A DNA stretch of 64,000 bases, from contig JAJIRX010000095.1 in assembly GCA_023853785.1 (NCBI GenBank), positions 1 through 64,000 on the forward strand, written 5' to 3'. A program made the translations under genes and the position numbers. The stretch comes from Psilocybe azurescens. Lineage: Eukaryota; Basidiomycota; Agaricomycetes; Agaricales; Agrocybaceae. The notes beneath the pieces were generated by a model. That model saw nothing but the letters and a program-made list of their open reading frames with translations, had not been told where the DNA came from and searched no databases. This document shows, in pieces, positions 32,689-43,314 of this stretch (positions are counted from its first letter, which is position 1; the number at the start of each line of letters is the position of its first letter).

Positions 32689-33410
32689 ACCATTATATAA
32701 TGATAGCAAGTGGCTGTGTATTTTAAGTCAGGCAGCTCGTTCCCGCGCCCCGAAAACAATTGTTAGTGCACGAAAATAGCTCATAATTCCAATATTCTTG
32801 ACATTCTCCACCAATTACTGTTTATATTGTTCACTTCCTACTGTACATTTAAAATTTTACTATAAATATGAGCTATATTCAAGCTATTTTGACCTGAAAT
32901 ATTAATTTTGTCTGTACCAATCTGAGATCCTTTGCAGATCTTTGCAGAACATTATACAAAAAGTATACCTCTTGTGGTCTCTGCACCTCCAATTGCTGGA
33001 GAGATTCTCAATATTACCTTGGATATTGCCAAACCTGACATATCTCTAAATTTGATTACATCTGAAATGGGATTTCCTGAATCTGGACCAAGTACAATAC
33101 TTTCTTGCTCTTCTGCAATGGTGCCATTACAGGCAAGGAAAGGACATCATGGTGGCCCTTCTGATCAAAAAGGAGAAAAAATATTGGAAATGCTTTCAAG
33201 AAGGATGTTCTGGAAGAGATTCTAGAAAGGCTTGTCAAAATCCATGTTTTTTCTGTAAAAGCAAAGATTGTGATGAGTTGGCATCCTAGCTATAAACATC
33301 AGAAATTAAAAGGAAAATAACAGTTGTACATCAGTAGTAATGGAAAAACCAGAACATTTACAGCTTTTATTGCAGAATTAATAAGGAATTGATTACCTGA
33401 ACTGTTAGTA

Positions 33411-33901
33411 GGGCTGGACACAGGTGCACAGGCAGGTAATTTGAGTAATAGTATTTATCATGTAGCCCCAAATTTTCTGTAAATTATGCAAGTTTTTTCA
33501 TGCAAATTTGTTATGAATTGACTGAGTCATAGTCTTATGAAGTTTGAGGACAACTAATAAAAAATGCGGCTGTGCGGCACAAAGGTGCACCTGCAAGTAA
33601 TTCGGGTAATGATATTTATCATGTAACCCCAAATTTTCTGTAAATTATGCAAATTCTTTCATGCAAATTTGTTATGAATTGACTGAGTTATGGTCTGATG
33701 AAGTTTGGGGACAATCTATAAAAATGCGGCTGTGCGGCGCAAAACAACCATTTTGCCAACTGACTTGAAACTTCACAAGGGCATGACACAGTCAATTCTT
33801 AACAGATTTGCATGAAAAAATTGCATAATTTACAGAAAAGTCGGGGTTACATGATAAATACTATGAAGCGAATTACCTGCAGGTGCACCTGTGTCCAGCC
33901 C
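33411..33901. mobile_element. 491 bp non-autonomous TIR element with TA target duplication
   Basis: The left end GGGCTGGACACAGGTGCAC and right end GTGCACCTGTGTCCAGCCC form 31 bp inverted repeats with two mismatches, flanked by TA on both sides (33,409-33,410 and 33,902-33,903). Inside, a ~165 bp unit (CCCCAAATTTTCTGTAAATT…) occurs twice in direct order, at about 33,465 and 33,630, and once inverted at about 33,780-33,860. There is no transposase frame. This fits a MITE or foldback-like element; the TA duplication fits Tc1/mariner-type mobilisation. Confidence 0.65.
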
Positions 33902-35152
33902 TAATCATTAGTCCTAAATCTCTCTTTTTCCCTCTCTTTTCTCTTTCCTTTTTGGGAAATTTTCTCTTTTCCTTTTATATTCCCACAACCATGATAACTG
34001 GGCCAAGTCCTCGACTCCCCGAGCCTCTGAAATGAGGTCCAGAATAGCACGTAGGTTGTGATGAGAAGGGATCCACGACATTATATGCAACAATCATCAA
34101 TAATAGTTACTGTACTCTTCCTACTTATCTGCATCTGGTTTGCAAGCATCGAACTCGGAAGTCTTCGGTGGTGCAGCAGTGGGGTAGTGGGAAAGGATCT
34201 AACCTCATCTGTCATGGGAAAGGATACCTGCTTTGTCACTGCATATGAGCAATGTTGAAAAGGCATGTGAGTCCTGGCCATATGCACCATGAGAAAAGAA
34301 GCATTTACATGGTAGGGGGAACACCTGGGCGACTTATAATAGACATCTGCTATGTAATCCTTTGTTTCTTCGACAGTAGCGATCATCGAGTGAATTAAGC
34401 TAGGATTGAGGTATACAGTTTCATTAATGAACCCCCCTATCATGATACAAGATCGAAGTTTGCCCAAGAAACAACAACCAAAGACTCACCGGTATACAGT
34501 AAGCCCAGGTCGAGGCAGCGTTCATGAGAATATGACCGCAATACCAACTTTATACGTGCACATCATAGTAGTGAAAGCCGCATGTAAATCCAGACAGCGA
34601 CTCTTGAGGCCTTGAGGCCTGAGAACAGATTCCTTTCCAACAGAAAACCGAAGAAAAGTGGTGCATGAATCAACATCGGAAGGACTCTGTCTCCGTGAAT
34701 AAAAATCACGCGACCAATCAACAACTGTGACTCAGGTTAGTAACAAGTAACATGGACCAGGCGCTTATTCCAACTAAGCTTCAACGTCACCTTACGCTTC
34801 CCTTAAACTGTAGGAAGCAGAATAGAATCCATTGACGATTGTTAAGTAGTATCATATTGAGATTTGAATTTAAATCTTCATACGTTTTGCAAATGATTTC
34901 AGTAAAGCGGATCAACCTAGTTGTCTATCGACACCCTACATGAATATCACCAGTCTCTTCAGTGGATAAATTTTACCATTTTAGTTCTCAATATTTGCAG
35001 AAGGAAAGAGAAGAGCCCAGGGACTTCCGATGAATGACACGGAAGTTACTCTCAGGTCCAAAACCTTTATCCGATTCTCTTGAACGAATGGCTTTCCCAT
35101 GAGAATTGTATATACATGAGGAATGCGCAGCTATCTGTTTGATGATTGATTA

Positions 35153-35813
35153 CAGTGTAATACACCTCCTTGAACCAAAAATCATATCCGCTGATTTGCG
35201 AGACAACAACTCAAAATTAGGCAATTATTTTAGCAGATAATGAAAGGGAGTATTCGAAATAACTACTCTACGTATTTAAAAGAAGATATAGTAACGATCA
35301 CATAGTGTACGAAGAGGAAAGTTGGCGAGTGTTAAAATCTTGGCACTACACCTCCTTGAATCGTGTGACAAAGCGTGACAGACCAGTGGGAACGATGCGT
35401 GTAGAATGGCGCGGTAGATGAAGCTTTGAAGTGTCAAGTTGTGTACACTTGATGGCCTGTGTCACGCTTATTGGGCTCCTCACCATTTCCCTTCTACTGA
35501 ACTCCCTTTGTAGGGAAACTCTACCAATTTTTTTTAGACCGTAGCTAAGGACATTTTCTACATTTTCTGCTACTTTTTATGTCGATTGAGCAATCCAGGG
35601 TTGAGAAACTTTGGGAGAAAGATCATGACTTGTGCGAAAAGTGTCGAAATCAAGGTGTAACTATATATTTTCTCCTCTTTTATGGTCGGTTTCCTATCAA
35701 ATTTAGTATGTTGATTCCAACTGAATAGATCAACCCATCTGCCAATTTTGGTGAGGTCCGAGCGTGATGTACATGAGCTACACTAATTTGATTCAAGGAG
35801 GTGTATTACACTG
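35153..35813. mobile_element. 661 bp Tc1/mariner-type MITE candidate
   Basis: The terminal inverted repeats are 22 bp, perfect, beginning CAGTGTAATACACCTCCTTG, and the element is flanked by TA (35,151-35,152; 35,814-35,815). CAGTG ends plus TA duplication are typical of Tc1/mariner relatives. There is no transposase frame. A third copy of ACACCTCCTTGAAT sits internally at about 35,347, as if an older end is embedded. Confidence 0.65.
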
Positions 35814-36113
35814 TATGTAGAAAATTATCTGGAACAAAGTTTCTACTCTTTTTTACCACGCGATATCTGTGGGCACCTTTCAGGTAGCCGAAATCTGTGG
35901 TTATATTTGACACGTGCCATAATCAGCCTTTCCACTAACTCCAAAAATCCAGGCCTTTCTGTCGTCAAACCTCATTCAATCCGTCGGCCTATGACCTTCC
36001 CATGTGTAAATGCCCAGTGAGAACACCCTTTCACCTGCAGACCACCAGTTACGGTCATACTTCACTTTGCCAAGGTCCAACATAAGGTTCAAGTTACCCG
36101 GACCTTCAATTAT

Positions 36114-37826
36114 GACTGCGCTTTTCACCGGTGCTCAACGATTCGGCACTTGGTTCAAGGTCTACCTTCTTGTAAGCTTGTCAGCCAGTACTCGCTCAGA
36201 TTCAAATATATTGACGAATTATGACATATTTGATCAGGAAGATTCAGGAAAGGCTTCATCGACGCTCATAACATTACCAGCGGAACTGCTTACCGACATT
36301 CTCAAACTGTTGGCATGGAAAGATGTATTACAAGTTCGGGGCGTACGTCAATAATATTGACGCTAATTCTTCCGAATGACATAAGCAGTCGACTTTAGGT
36401 TTGTAGATTTCTCGCAGAAGCGACGAAAACGAGATATATTTGGGCGCATCTGGTCAATGAGCACGTTTTGGCCAATCCTCACCCACCTAGGTTCGAGCGC
36501 CCGATTGGGACACATTCATCCCAAGAGCTCGAGCACCTTCTACTTCTTTGGAAGAGCGCGGATCGTGGACTAGAAGCAAGTGGCTTACAGCCCTCTCGGG
36601 AACGCACATTTATTGGCGTGAAGACTGGTTACGGCGTAAGGACTGGGAACGGCCCAAACGGCGCATCGGACAAATTGATACACCTCATCAAAGGAGGACG
36701 CTGGCTTCTTGTCGCAGAGCAAACCGGGGCAGTGAGCTGCTACGACCTTGATGCAGAGACGATCTCGGGAGTCCGGCTTATCCCAGATCAAATGGAATTT
36801 GCGAATAATTCTCGAGTTTTGATGACCCTCGACTATGCTACACATTCCCCAATTCTCGAATTTACAATAGCTTTATCTCTTCAAGATGCAGCTCCCTGGG
36901 AAGAACCGTTGACTTCCATTCGATATCGACGCACGGTGCAAATCTGGCGCGTTGGCGTCGCTTTAGACGACACGCAACATGCTGTAGGGCTGATAGCCAC
37001 ATTCCTCGCGTCGTTTCCACATCGTCCTGAGATACTTGGGGTTATGTCCCTTTCTCTTCTTGGACCAATGATTGCCTTTACTTCTATTACAGACGAGGAG
37101 ACGTACGCATTTGTTGTCGACTGGACGCAAGCCAATGGCAATTCATTGGAGTATACGTGGCGGGTGGTCCAACGGACAATGCCTCGAGTAAGTAATCTAT
37201 TCATTCTTTACTAGTTTCTAGTTGGCTCATCAATTAACTAGGGATACATGCACTTATTACCGGGTAGTAGGCTTCTTGTTGCGTCCAGCCGCAATTTCTC
37301 TCTTTGCGACTATTCCACCGCCCCGGAAACCACAAGCCTGCCTGATTCCCCACGCTATTCATTTCCCGTTGTATGGCAAGTCAAAGGCTACACATGTAGG
37401 AAAGGATCCAGTTGTTTTCTCACTAGGAACACAGCACGCGTTGTCTTGGGTAGCGATTCAACTTTATTCACAATATCCTTCAACAATACCTCCGTATCCG
37501 ATGAATTGCCCGATATTGTGCAACTTCCACCGGAACCCTGGCCGCTCTTCTATGCGCAAACATTCCTTGGCCACACGCACATCATTGCCATGGACATGAG
37601 TGGTTATATGACAATAATGAGCTACACCTCACCCGGATTTGCTACCCCGGAAAGCCCAACTGATGTATTTCGAAAGTATACTTTGTTTAATATTCCTGCC
37701 GCTTGCGAACCACAGCTGGATGAGGATTCTGGTCGAATTGTCTATGTCATTGAACAAAGGAAACGGGGTATACTAGCTCATACAGAGTTCGCTGTGCTAG
37801 ACTTTGCTATGATCTTCAAGCAATAA
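36114..37826 (+). CDS. F-box protein
   Basis: A probable substrate adaptor of an SCF ubiquitin ligase. The F-box is LPAELLTDILKLLAWKDVLQ (about 36,283-36,342) and continues after a clean intron (36,350-36,400; donor GTACGT, acceptor TTTAG) as VCRFLAEATKTRYIWAHLV. The rest is a long beta-rich region (GGRWLLVAEQTGAVSCYDLD, RRTVQIWRVGVALDD) interrupted by one intron at about 37,190-37,241, then GYMHLLPGSRLLVASSRNFS. The C-terminus EFAVLDFAMIFKQ stops at 37,826. Such F-box proteins with irregular WD-like or quinoprotein-like repeats are numerous in mushrooms. The start is likely ATG 36,114 (MTALFTGAQRF); the upstream frame from 36,010 is open but may be leader. Confidence 0.7.
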
Positions 37827-39357
37827 TTCTCGTATACAATGTAATAACTTTCGGTGCGTATGAATAATAGGATGGGACTATAGTAGAGTCAAAGCACGAG
37901 ACAAACCTGTATCCCAATCTTCGTTGAATCCGGAATGCGTAGTGGGTATTGTAAGTCGTGAGTACAACCTTGTGACAAAGTTTGTCGATGTGTTAGGAAA
38001 ATGATAACAGAACTAGGTCTGTTATGATTGTACCGAACTGAATATAGGCCGACATCTGTCTCGAAAAGTTAAAGCTGTCTAGATACGGGTGCGTTCCTTA
38101 ATACACACAGAGACTTATACACCAGTGCAGATGGAGCAGATATGTCGAACCCGAACAAAATCAATCTTGAGATATCGAGTCGCTTGAGCCGCTTCGAATG
38201 AGATATCGCCGACACCCGACCCGAAGCCTATGAGGTGAGAAATGAGATATGAGTTCATTCTGCTAAAGAAGTCTCTCATACAATACATGGGAGGCCCCTG
38301 ATCTATCGAGTCTTACTCACGAAAGTGTGCATTTGGTGTATATAATAGATTGTGTGCTTCATGATACAGCCATTTGCTTGAAAATGCTTCGGGCCGACTC
38401 ATGACTTACGCTTTACATCTCCTACGTACAGAGTGAAGAAAAGCTGACTCACATTAAGAGAGCCAGAGAATTGTATGTTTTAACCATGGCCCAGGAAGGA
38501 CAATCTCATTGGCCAATGACGGCATGCGAGAACATTTGCGATTGATCATGAACCGAAACTCGGGAAGTGAAGAAAAGCTTCAGAATATACGAGTATTCAC
38601 CGGTGAAGAACGGCGGCTCGGAACGAACCACGCAGCTACTTCTTTGACGCCCACACCGGTAAGTACGGCTCATCATACAAAAGAAGGTCGCCAAAATCAC
38701 TGTCGGTGGTATCGCCGCACAGATAACGATGTTCTCAAGACTGCACACGTCCCAGGGTGTCTCCTGCAGAATGTGTATGGTCAAGAAATACCTTTCTAGC
38801 ATCAGACCTAAACGTGTATTCTTCTGGAAAGGATTAAAAACGATACCAGATGAAGGATCGACACCAAAAGATGAAGCATAGACAGTCCATAGATAAAACC
38901 GAGTAGGTCTTGATTAAACAGAATAACCTTAAAACGTTAATGCATTCGCATGGCCTTTGCGATAGATAGCTCATCACTCGTGAACTCTTTTGGTTCAGTC
39001 GCCTTGCTGAAAGCTAGGCTCCCCGCTGCCCATTTATATTCACAATCATCTGCATTGTGTGATATTAGGCTCAATGCTTGCAGGAACAACTTCGACACTA
39101 GTTGGACATTCGTATTGCTCCTTCTATATACCCGTAATCTTCGTACTGTCTTGATAGGATAAATAGGATAAGCGCTTAGCTATTCAAGTGACAGAAACGT
39201 CAGCACCGTTCGCTGTAATCCATGCTGGCTCCGTCAGAAGTAATAACCGATATCTTGTATGGTATAGTTGAACACAGTGGTCATATGACGAATACAATTA
39301 TTAGAAGGAATTGAGGCCAGCATTCCAGTTGGATGCAGAGTTTAAATAAAGCACTCG
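37827..39357. other. intergenic, one doubtful minus-strand ORF
   Basis: Minus-strand 38,506-38,802 contains a hydrophobic run (ENIVICAAIPPTVILATFFC) that could be a membrane helix of a decayed 7TM gene; no neighbouring exons support it. Nothing else found. Confidence 0.35.
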
Positions 39358-39995
39358 CTAGTCGAGAGCTGGGATTTCGCTACCAATCTTCTTACCAGAA
39401 GTGTCGCAAGTGTATAGTGGCTCATTGTGGTTTAGATTTCCGCCTGTTAATTCGTTGACGAAGGCCTTGCCAGTTCTCCATGTGTTCTCAGGAGAGTCAA
39501 CGAGCTTGGGAATAATACCCTTCTCCTCTAAAAGCTGTCAGAGAAGACAATAAATAAAAGTTAGGTCGAGATTCATCGGTTAAAATCGAGTAGTAGTTTA
39601 CAGGTACTTACTGTCAAAGCATCGAGTACCCAGTGCGAACATCGCCAATTCCGTTCTTCTGCTTCTTTCTGATCCGGCACATGGACAGTGCTGAGAATTC
39701 TCGTAATGTCGTCCACTTCGAGAGTCGATGACACTTTTCCTAGGAGCATGCAACCGGCTAGCCTCTCTGTCCGGGGAACAGATAACTTCGACTCAAAGAT
39801 CCAGGCTTCTATCGCCTTATGCTTGACTTTTATAACTCTATTGATTGCATGATATATCATTGCAACCTTGTCTTCATTATTTTCGGGGTCCTTGGGGCTG
39901 AGAATCAAGCCAACGTGATAGCTTATACCCTCATCTAACTTTGCTTGCCTCCTCCAGTAGGCAAGATAAAGTCGCATTTTGTTTTTGTTCGACAT
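39358..39995 (-). CDS. DUF6914-like small protein
   Basis: A protein of about 185 aa, function unknown. Exon 1 from ATG 39,995 reads MSNKNKMRLYLAYWRRQ, then SYHVGLILSPKDPENNEDKV, WIFESKLSVPRTERLAGCML, LGKVSS and WRCSHWVLDALTV. A GTAAGT..GACAG intron (about 39,612-39,535) leads to LLEEKGIIPKLVDSPE and a stop at 39,358-39,360. The layout (RLYLA, YH…L, W.FE, LLGKV, W.C..WV.DAL) matches the fungal family I know as DUF6914, in which the invariant residues suggest a cysteine-protease or amidase-like fold; that is inference. The frame is intact. Confidence 0.6.
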
Positions 39996-40845
39996 CGTAT
40001 TTAGTAAAGGACAGAACTTTCCCGTTTGTGAGAGCGTAATTAGAAGAGGTCGACAGGCAGTGAGCGTGGTGGAGCAGATCTGGGATTAAAAGATGAGTTA
40101 GTGACTAGCTTAACACCCTACCTATCTTTTAAAATATTCTACGACAATGGTTTGGTTTTATGGAGATGGTGGCTCTTATTCATTGTTATCACCAAATTCG
40201 TACCATTTCCTTCTTCATAGTTCTGTTCCTTCCTGTGGTCCACGTGTGGTTGTCAGTTTTTCTGTTTAGGCCTTGTTCAAACGAACATAGCATAACACGG
40301 AACTGACAAAGGCTATCCAGTCTGATAAGTCCAGTTAAAGTCCCTGATCATTCAATTTCAAATCAACGGTCGGTCGAGTTGGCCACATCCTCTTTAGGAA
40401 CAGCTGCCTTATTAGGGCAAGGGATAACCTAAACGGGAGTATGCTCCGTCAGAGGTTGGACCTTGGGAGGCCGCGGAGACTATATAGAACAGTAGATATT
40501 CTTACTTACGCAATTATCTAGCACACGTATTCATTTTTAATCCATTGTCTAGGGCCAATATGATATGTCCAATTCAACTAACAACTGTGTCTTCAACCCC
40601 GCCATTGTAGTAACAAACAATACAAATGGCCTCAGGTAATGTATCTGCAGCATGCCTTCAGGGATTTTTCACCATTAAATGCGTGGCCCATTTTATTCAA
40701 GGGACAATAATTGTGATGGCTACAGAGATCTGGCGGCACTTGCCCCCTTGACCCAGATATGGACTCGGACCCAAACGCCGGCACTTATCACCGAACAAGC
40801 GTATGCTGGCTTGGCATCCGAGGGAGCACGTGGGATCTCCAGCCC

Positions 40846-40855
40846 TTTAAAAGAG
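40846..40855 (+). promoter_or_regulatory. TATA-like box of the phosphotransferase gene
   Basis: CTTTAAAAGA lies about 100 nt before the proposed start codon at 40,952. The region 40,000-40,840 shows no gene. Confidence 0.3.
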
Positions 40856-40951
40856 CTCTGTGCCACTTGTTTCAAGCTTGAATATCATTTCGCAGTCCTC
40901 GCTAACCATCTCTCTAAACTTCATATCCATCTCCTTACCGTTCGGCCACTA

Positions 40952-41654
40952 ATGACTACACAGACTGATTCAGATAAACAGACAAGTGCTTTGTATGTTA
41001 GGTCACTTCCAAGTTAAGATTATCGAACTAAATAGGTTTCTTGCTAGGCTGCCTGCTCATATCATCTTTCCCATTCGTGAGCTTCGTGGCTCAGAGTTAT
41101 CGGCATACAGGAGAGAGGCACGCATCCGCAGAACAATGAACCGCCTTCATATACGTATGTTCAAAAGCAGCCGATTTATCAAGAAGGGCCCTCGAGTTCG
41201 TCTCCAGGAGGCATTGACAATGCACTACATCGCACAAAATACTACCATCCGCGTGCCACGCCTCCTAGACGCTTACACCGTCAATGGTGTTTTTCATATC
41301 GTCCAAGAACGTATCGACGGACCTGTTCTTGAAGATGTATGGCGCAGTCTCTCTGCTGAAGAACAGCGTCGCTCTATGGAACAGTTAAAAGACTGTCTGG
41401 ATCAGCTACGCACGCTAAAGCCTCCTCATCCAGATCGCGTACAGGCAATTGACGGGTCAAGTCTTTTTAACCCTAGCATCGATGCGGATCCATGGGGCCC
41501 ATTCGATAATCATGACGCGTTCCACGAGTTCCGGTGCTACGACTTCCTCCGCACTGTCCCTGAAACTTATCCTCGTATACAGGAAGCTCTGTCAAAAGTT
41601 CATGGAAGGCAGTATAAGACTGTATTCTCCCATGGAGACCTTGGGCCTCACAAC
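40952..41654 (+). pseudogene. aminoglycoside phosphotransferase/choline kinase-like gene, 5' part, interrupted by KDZ element
   Basis: The N-lobe and start of the C-lobe of an APH-fold small-molecule kinase. Start at ATG 40,952; a 43 nt intron at 40,993-41,035 joins MTTQTDSDKQTSAL to FLARLPAHIIFPIR. Further on are FIKKGPRVRLQEALTMHYIA, IRVPRLLDAYTVNGVFHIVQ, ERIDGPVLEDVWRSLS and the catalytic loop HGDLGPHN (Brenner motif HGDxxxxN). The frame is then cut after the Asn codon by the transposon; as it stands it reads ten codons into the terminal repeat to a stop at 41,684. The 3' part lies at 55,554-55,764. The missing piece is nothing but the element, so this is a recent insertional knock-out. 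Confidence 0.85.
41648..41654 (+). repeat. left target site duplication (TCACAAC)
   Basis: TCACAAC directly precedes the element and recurs at 55,554-55,560 directly after it. It encodes the end of GPHN in the host kinase gene. KDZ relatives such as Zisupton give 8 bp duplications; only 7 bp match here. Confidence 0.85.
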
Positions 41655-41785
41655 CACATAGGGCAGCTACATTGTAGCGAGTGACATGGGCCGTAGAACG
41701 CACACAATGTATACGTGTGACACGGGGCCATAGAATTCTATGGAAACCAAGTACATTTTAGTGTGGTGGGAATTACTTACAAATG
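41655..41785 (+). repeat. left terminal inverted repeat of the KDZ element
   Basis: 131 bp, matching the reverse complement of 55,423-55,553 except one base (CCAAGTACA versus CCACGTACA). Homology ends abruptly after TTACAAATG. Confidence 0.92.
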
Positions 41786-42006
41786 AATGACTCAGAGCCG
41801 ACTGATACTTTACTTCACCTGTGGCTGTTCAAATTGTGAGGTCGGCTACGAAAATATCGGCCACATGCCGACCTAGATGAAATAAATTATTGTATTACTT
41901 CAGCTACAGAATTGGGGGGCTTCAGTTACGTATGTGGAGGCCAGCGAGTATCTTCTAAGCGTTGAGGCTGCAACTCGGTCCCGACATTTCTCGGCCAGCA
42001 TTCAGA

Positions 42007-43099
42007 TTAACTATCATCCGATAGTGCCATTAACTCTTTATCAAACTTCCCAATTGCATCGATAGTTCGATCATTGAAATTCTTGAAGGCTTTTTGAGCT
42101 CCATCACTTGCTCTAAGCTTCTCCCATTCTGCCATGTAAAGCCGATGGCTAGCGTCTTTGTAGGATATACCGAGGGTTTCACGAAGATAATTGACCTCAG
42201 TATGTATTTGTAGTAGCTCACGCTCGGTCAAATGCTATTATCCATAAATTAAATAGTGTTCAACATAAATAAAGTCATGCTTACAGGATCGGCAGGGACC
42301 AAAACTGTGTCACCGAGAATAACAAAATCCCGTCCAGTACTGTTTCCTGACTGAGGATTGAGTGAGTTTGGATTCTAAAGCGAGACAATGAAAACGAATG
42401 ATAAATGGTATGTAGGCAGCACAGAAGGGCGGCAGATTAAATCGGCCCCGATAACTGCAGCCGCCACACGATACCGAGTCAAATCAGCCTCAAATTATGT
42501 AGGTCAATATATAGCTATCGCATCATATTGATCTCTACAAGCTTTCAGAGACCTGATATTCAAACATAAAAAGAGCAGGAACAGATATCTGGGAAATCGG
42601 GGCCGATATGTTTACACGGCCACCGACTTCGGAGATAAATCGGGCCCGAGCTGTATGGCAGCGTCGCGGGGCCGACAATATGTCGGCACCGATGCAATCA
42701 GCTAGTCAGCCGTTCACAGCTGGAAGAATAGTTATGAGTGCAACGAAAGGTATTTACCCCACCAGGTTGAGTCTCCAGCCGTAGATGATCTTGTTGGTGC
42801 GCATTAATGAATTCTTTTCTGGTGGCAGAAACCAGGAATTCGGGTACGTAAATCTTCTCATTATCGGGCCCGATCAACTGCATGAACCCTGCAGGAATGC
42901 TGCCATACTCCCGAGAAGAAACAGCGTCCGGAGTAGCGATTGGCTCGGCATCAATGTGTAAAGTCGGCTGAATATCTGGTCGGTGCCGATCATTAAATAC
43001 CGCCGATGTATGATGGTCGATGCGAGATGACGGCGTACCTACGGATCTGAACATATCATGAGAGTCTGTCTGAATGTCGTGTACATGGCTTTCTTGCAT
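42007..43099 (-). CDS. KDZ cargo gene 1, uncharacterised
   Basis: Function unknown. Exon 1 (43,099 to about 42,757) reads MQESHVHDIQTDSHDMFRSV…, with IPAGFMQLIGPDNEKIYVPE. Exon 2 (about 42,376-42,287) reads NPQSGNSTGRDFVILGDTVL and VPADP. Exon 3 (42,236-42,007) reads HLTERELLQIHTEVNYLRET, then LGISYKDASHRLYMAEWEKL, ending MALSDDS. The second intron has clean GTAAGC..AATAG ends. The first is long (~380 nt) and holds five TCGG-NN-CCGA palindromes, so a missed exon is possible. The third exon resembles a helical domain seen in other basidiomycete transposon-linked genes. Confidence 0.55.
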
Positions 43100-43314
43100 C
43101 GTTGATAGTGATATAATATGTTGGAGGAGATCAGAATAGAGATTGCAACTGGATTAGGGAGTTATTTGTCACTGTTTATATCACATGACTGTTGATTTTG
43201 CCAGCACCTTACATTCTGGCAGCTTTACCGTCTGCTACAATCTTCATCTGCCGACTCAGCGCCCGAGAAACAATACACACTCAAAAATCTCAACTACATT
43301 CGAGTTCATCATTA

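Larger units (their letters stand above)
31250..36000. other. gene-poor region with repeats
   Basis: Apart from the elements listed separately, I find only isolated frames: plus 32,932-33,225 (97 aa), minus 34,081-34,467 (128 aa, with SLIHSMIATVEETKDYIADV) and minus 31,668-31,919. None has a recognised domain or a supporting exon structure. Confidence 0.4.

Noticed and set aside
34081..34467. 128-codon minus-strand frame
   Set aside because: Looks partly protein-like but lacks a recognised domain, splice context or neighbouring exons, so not listed as a gene.
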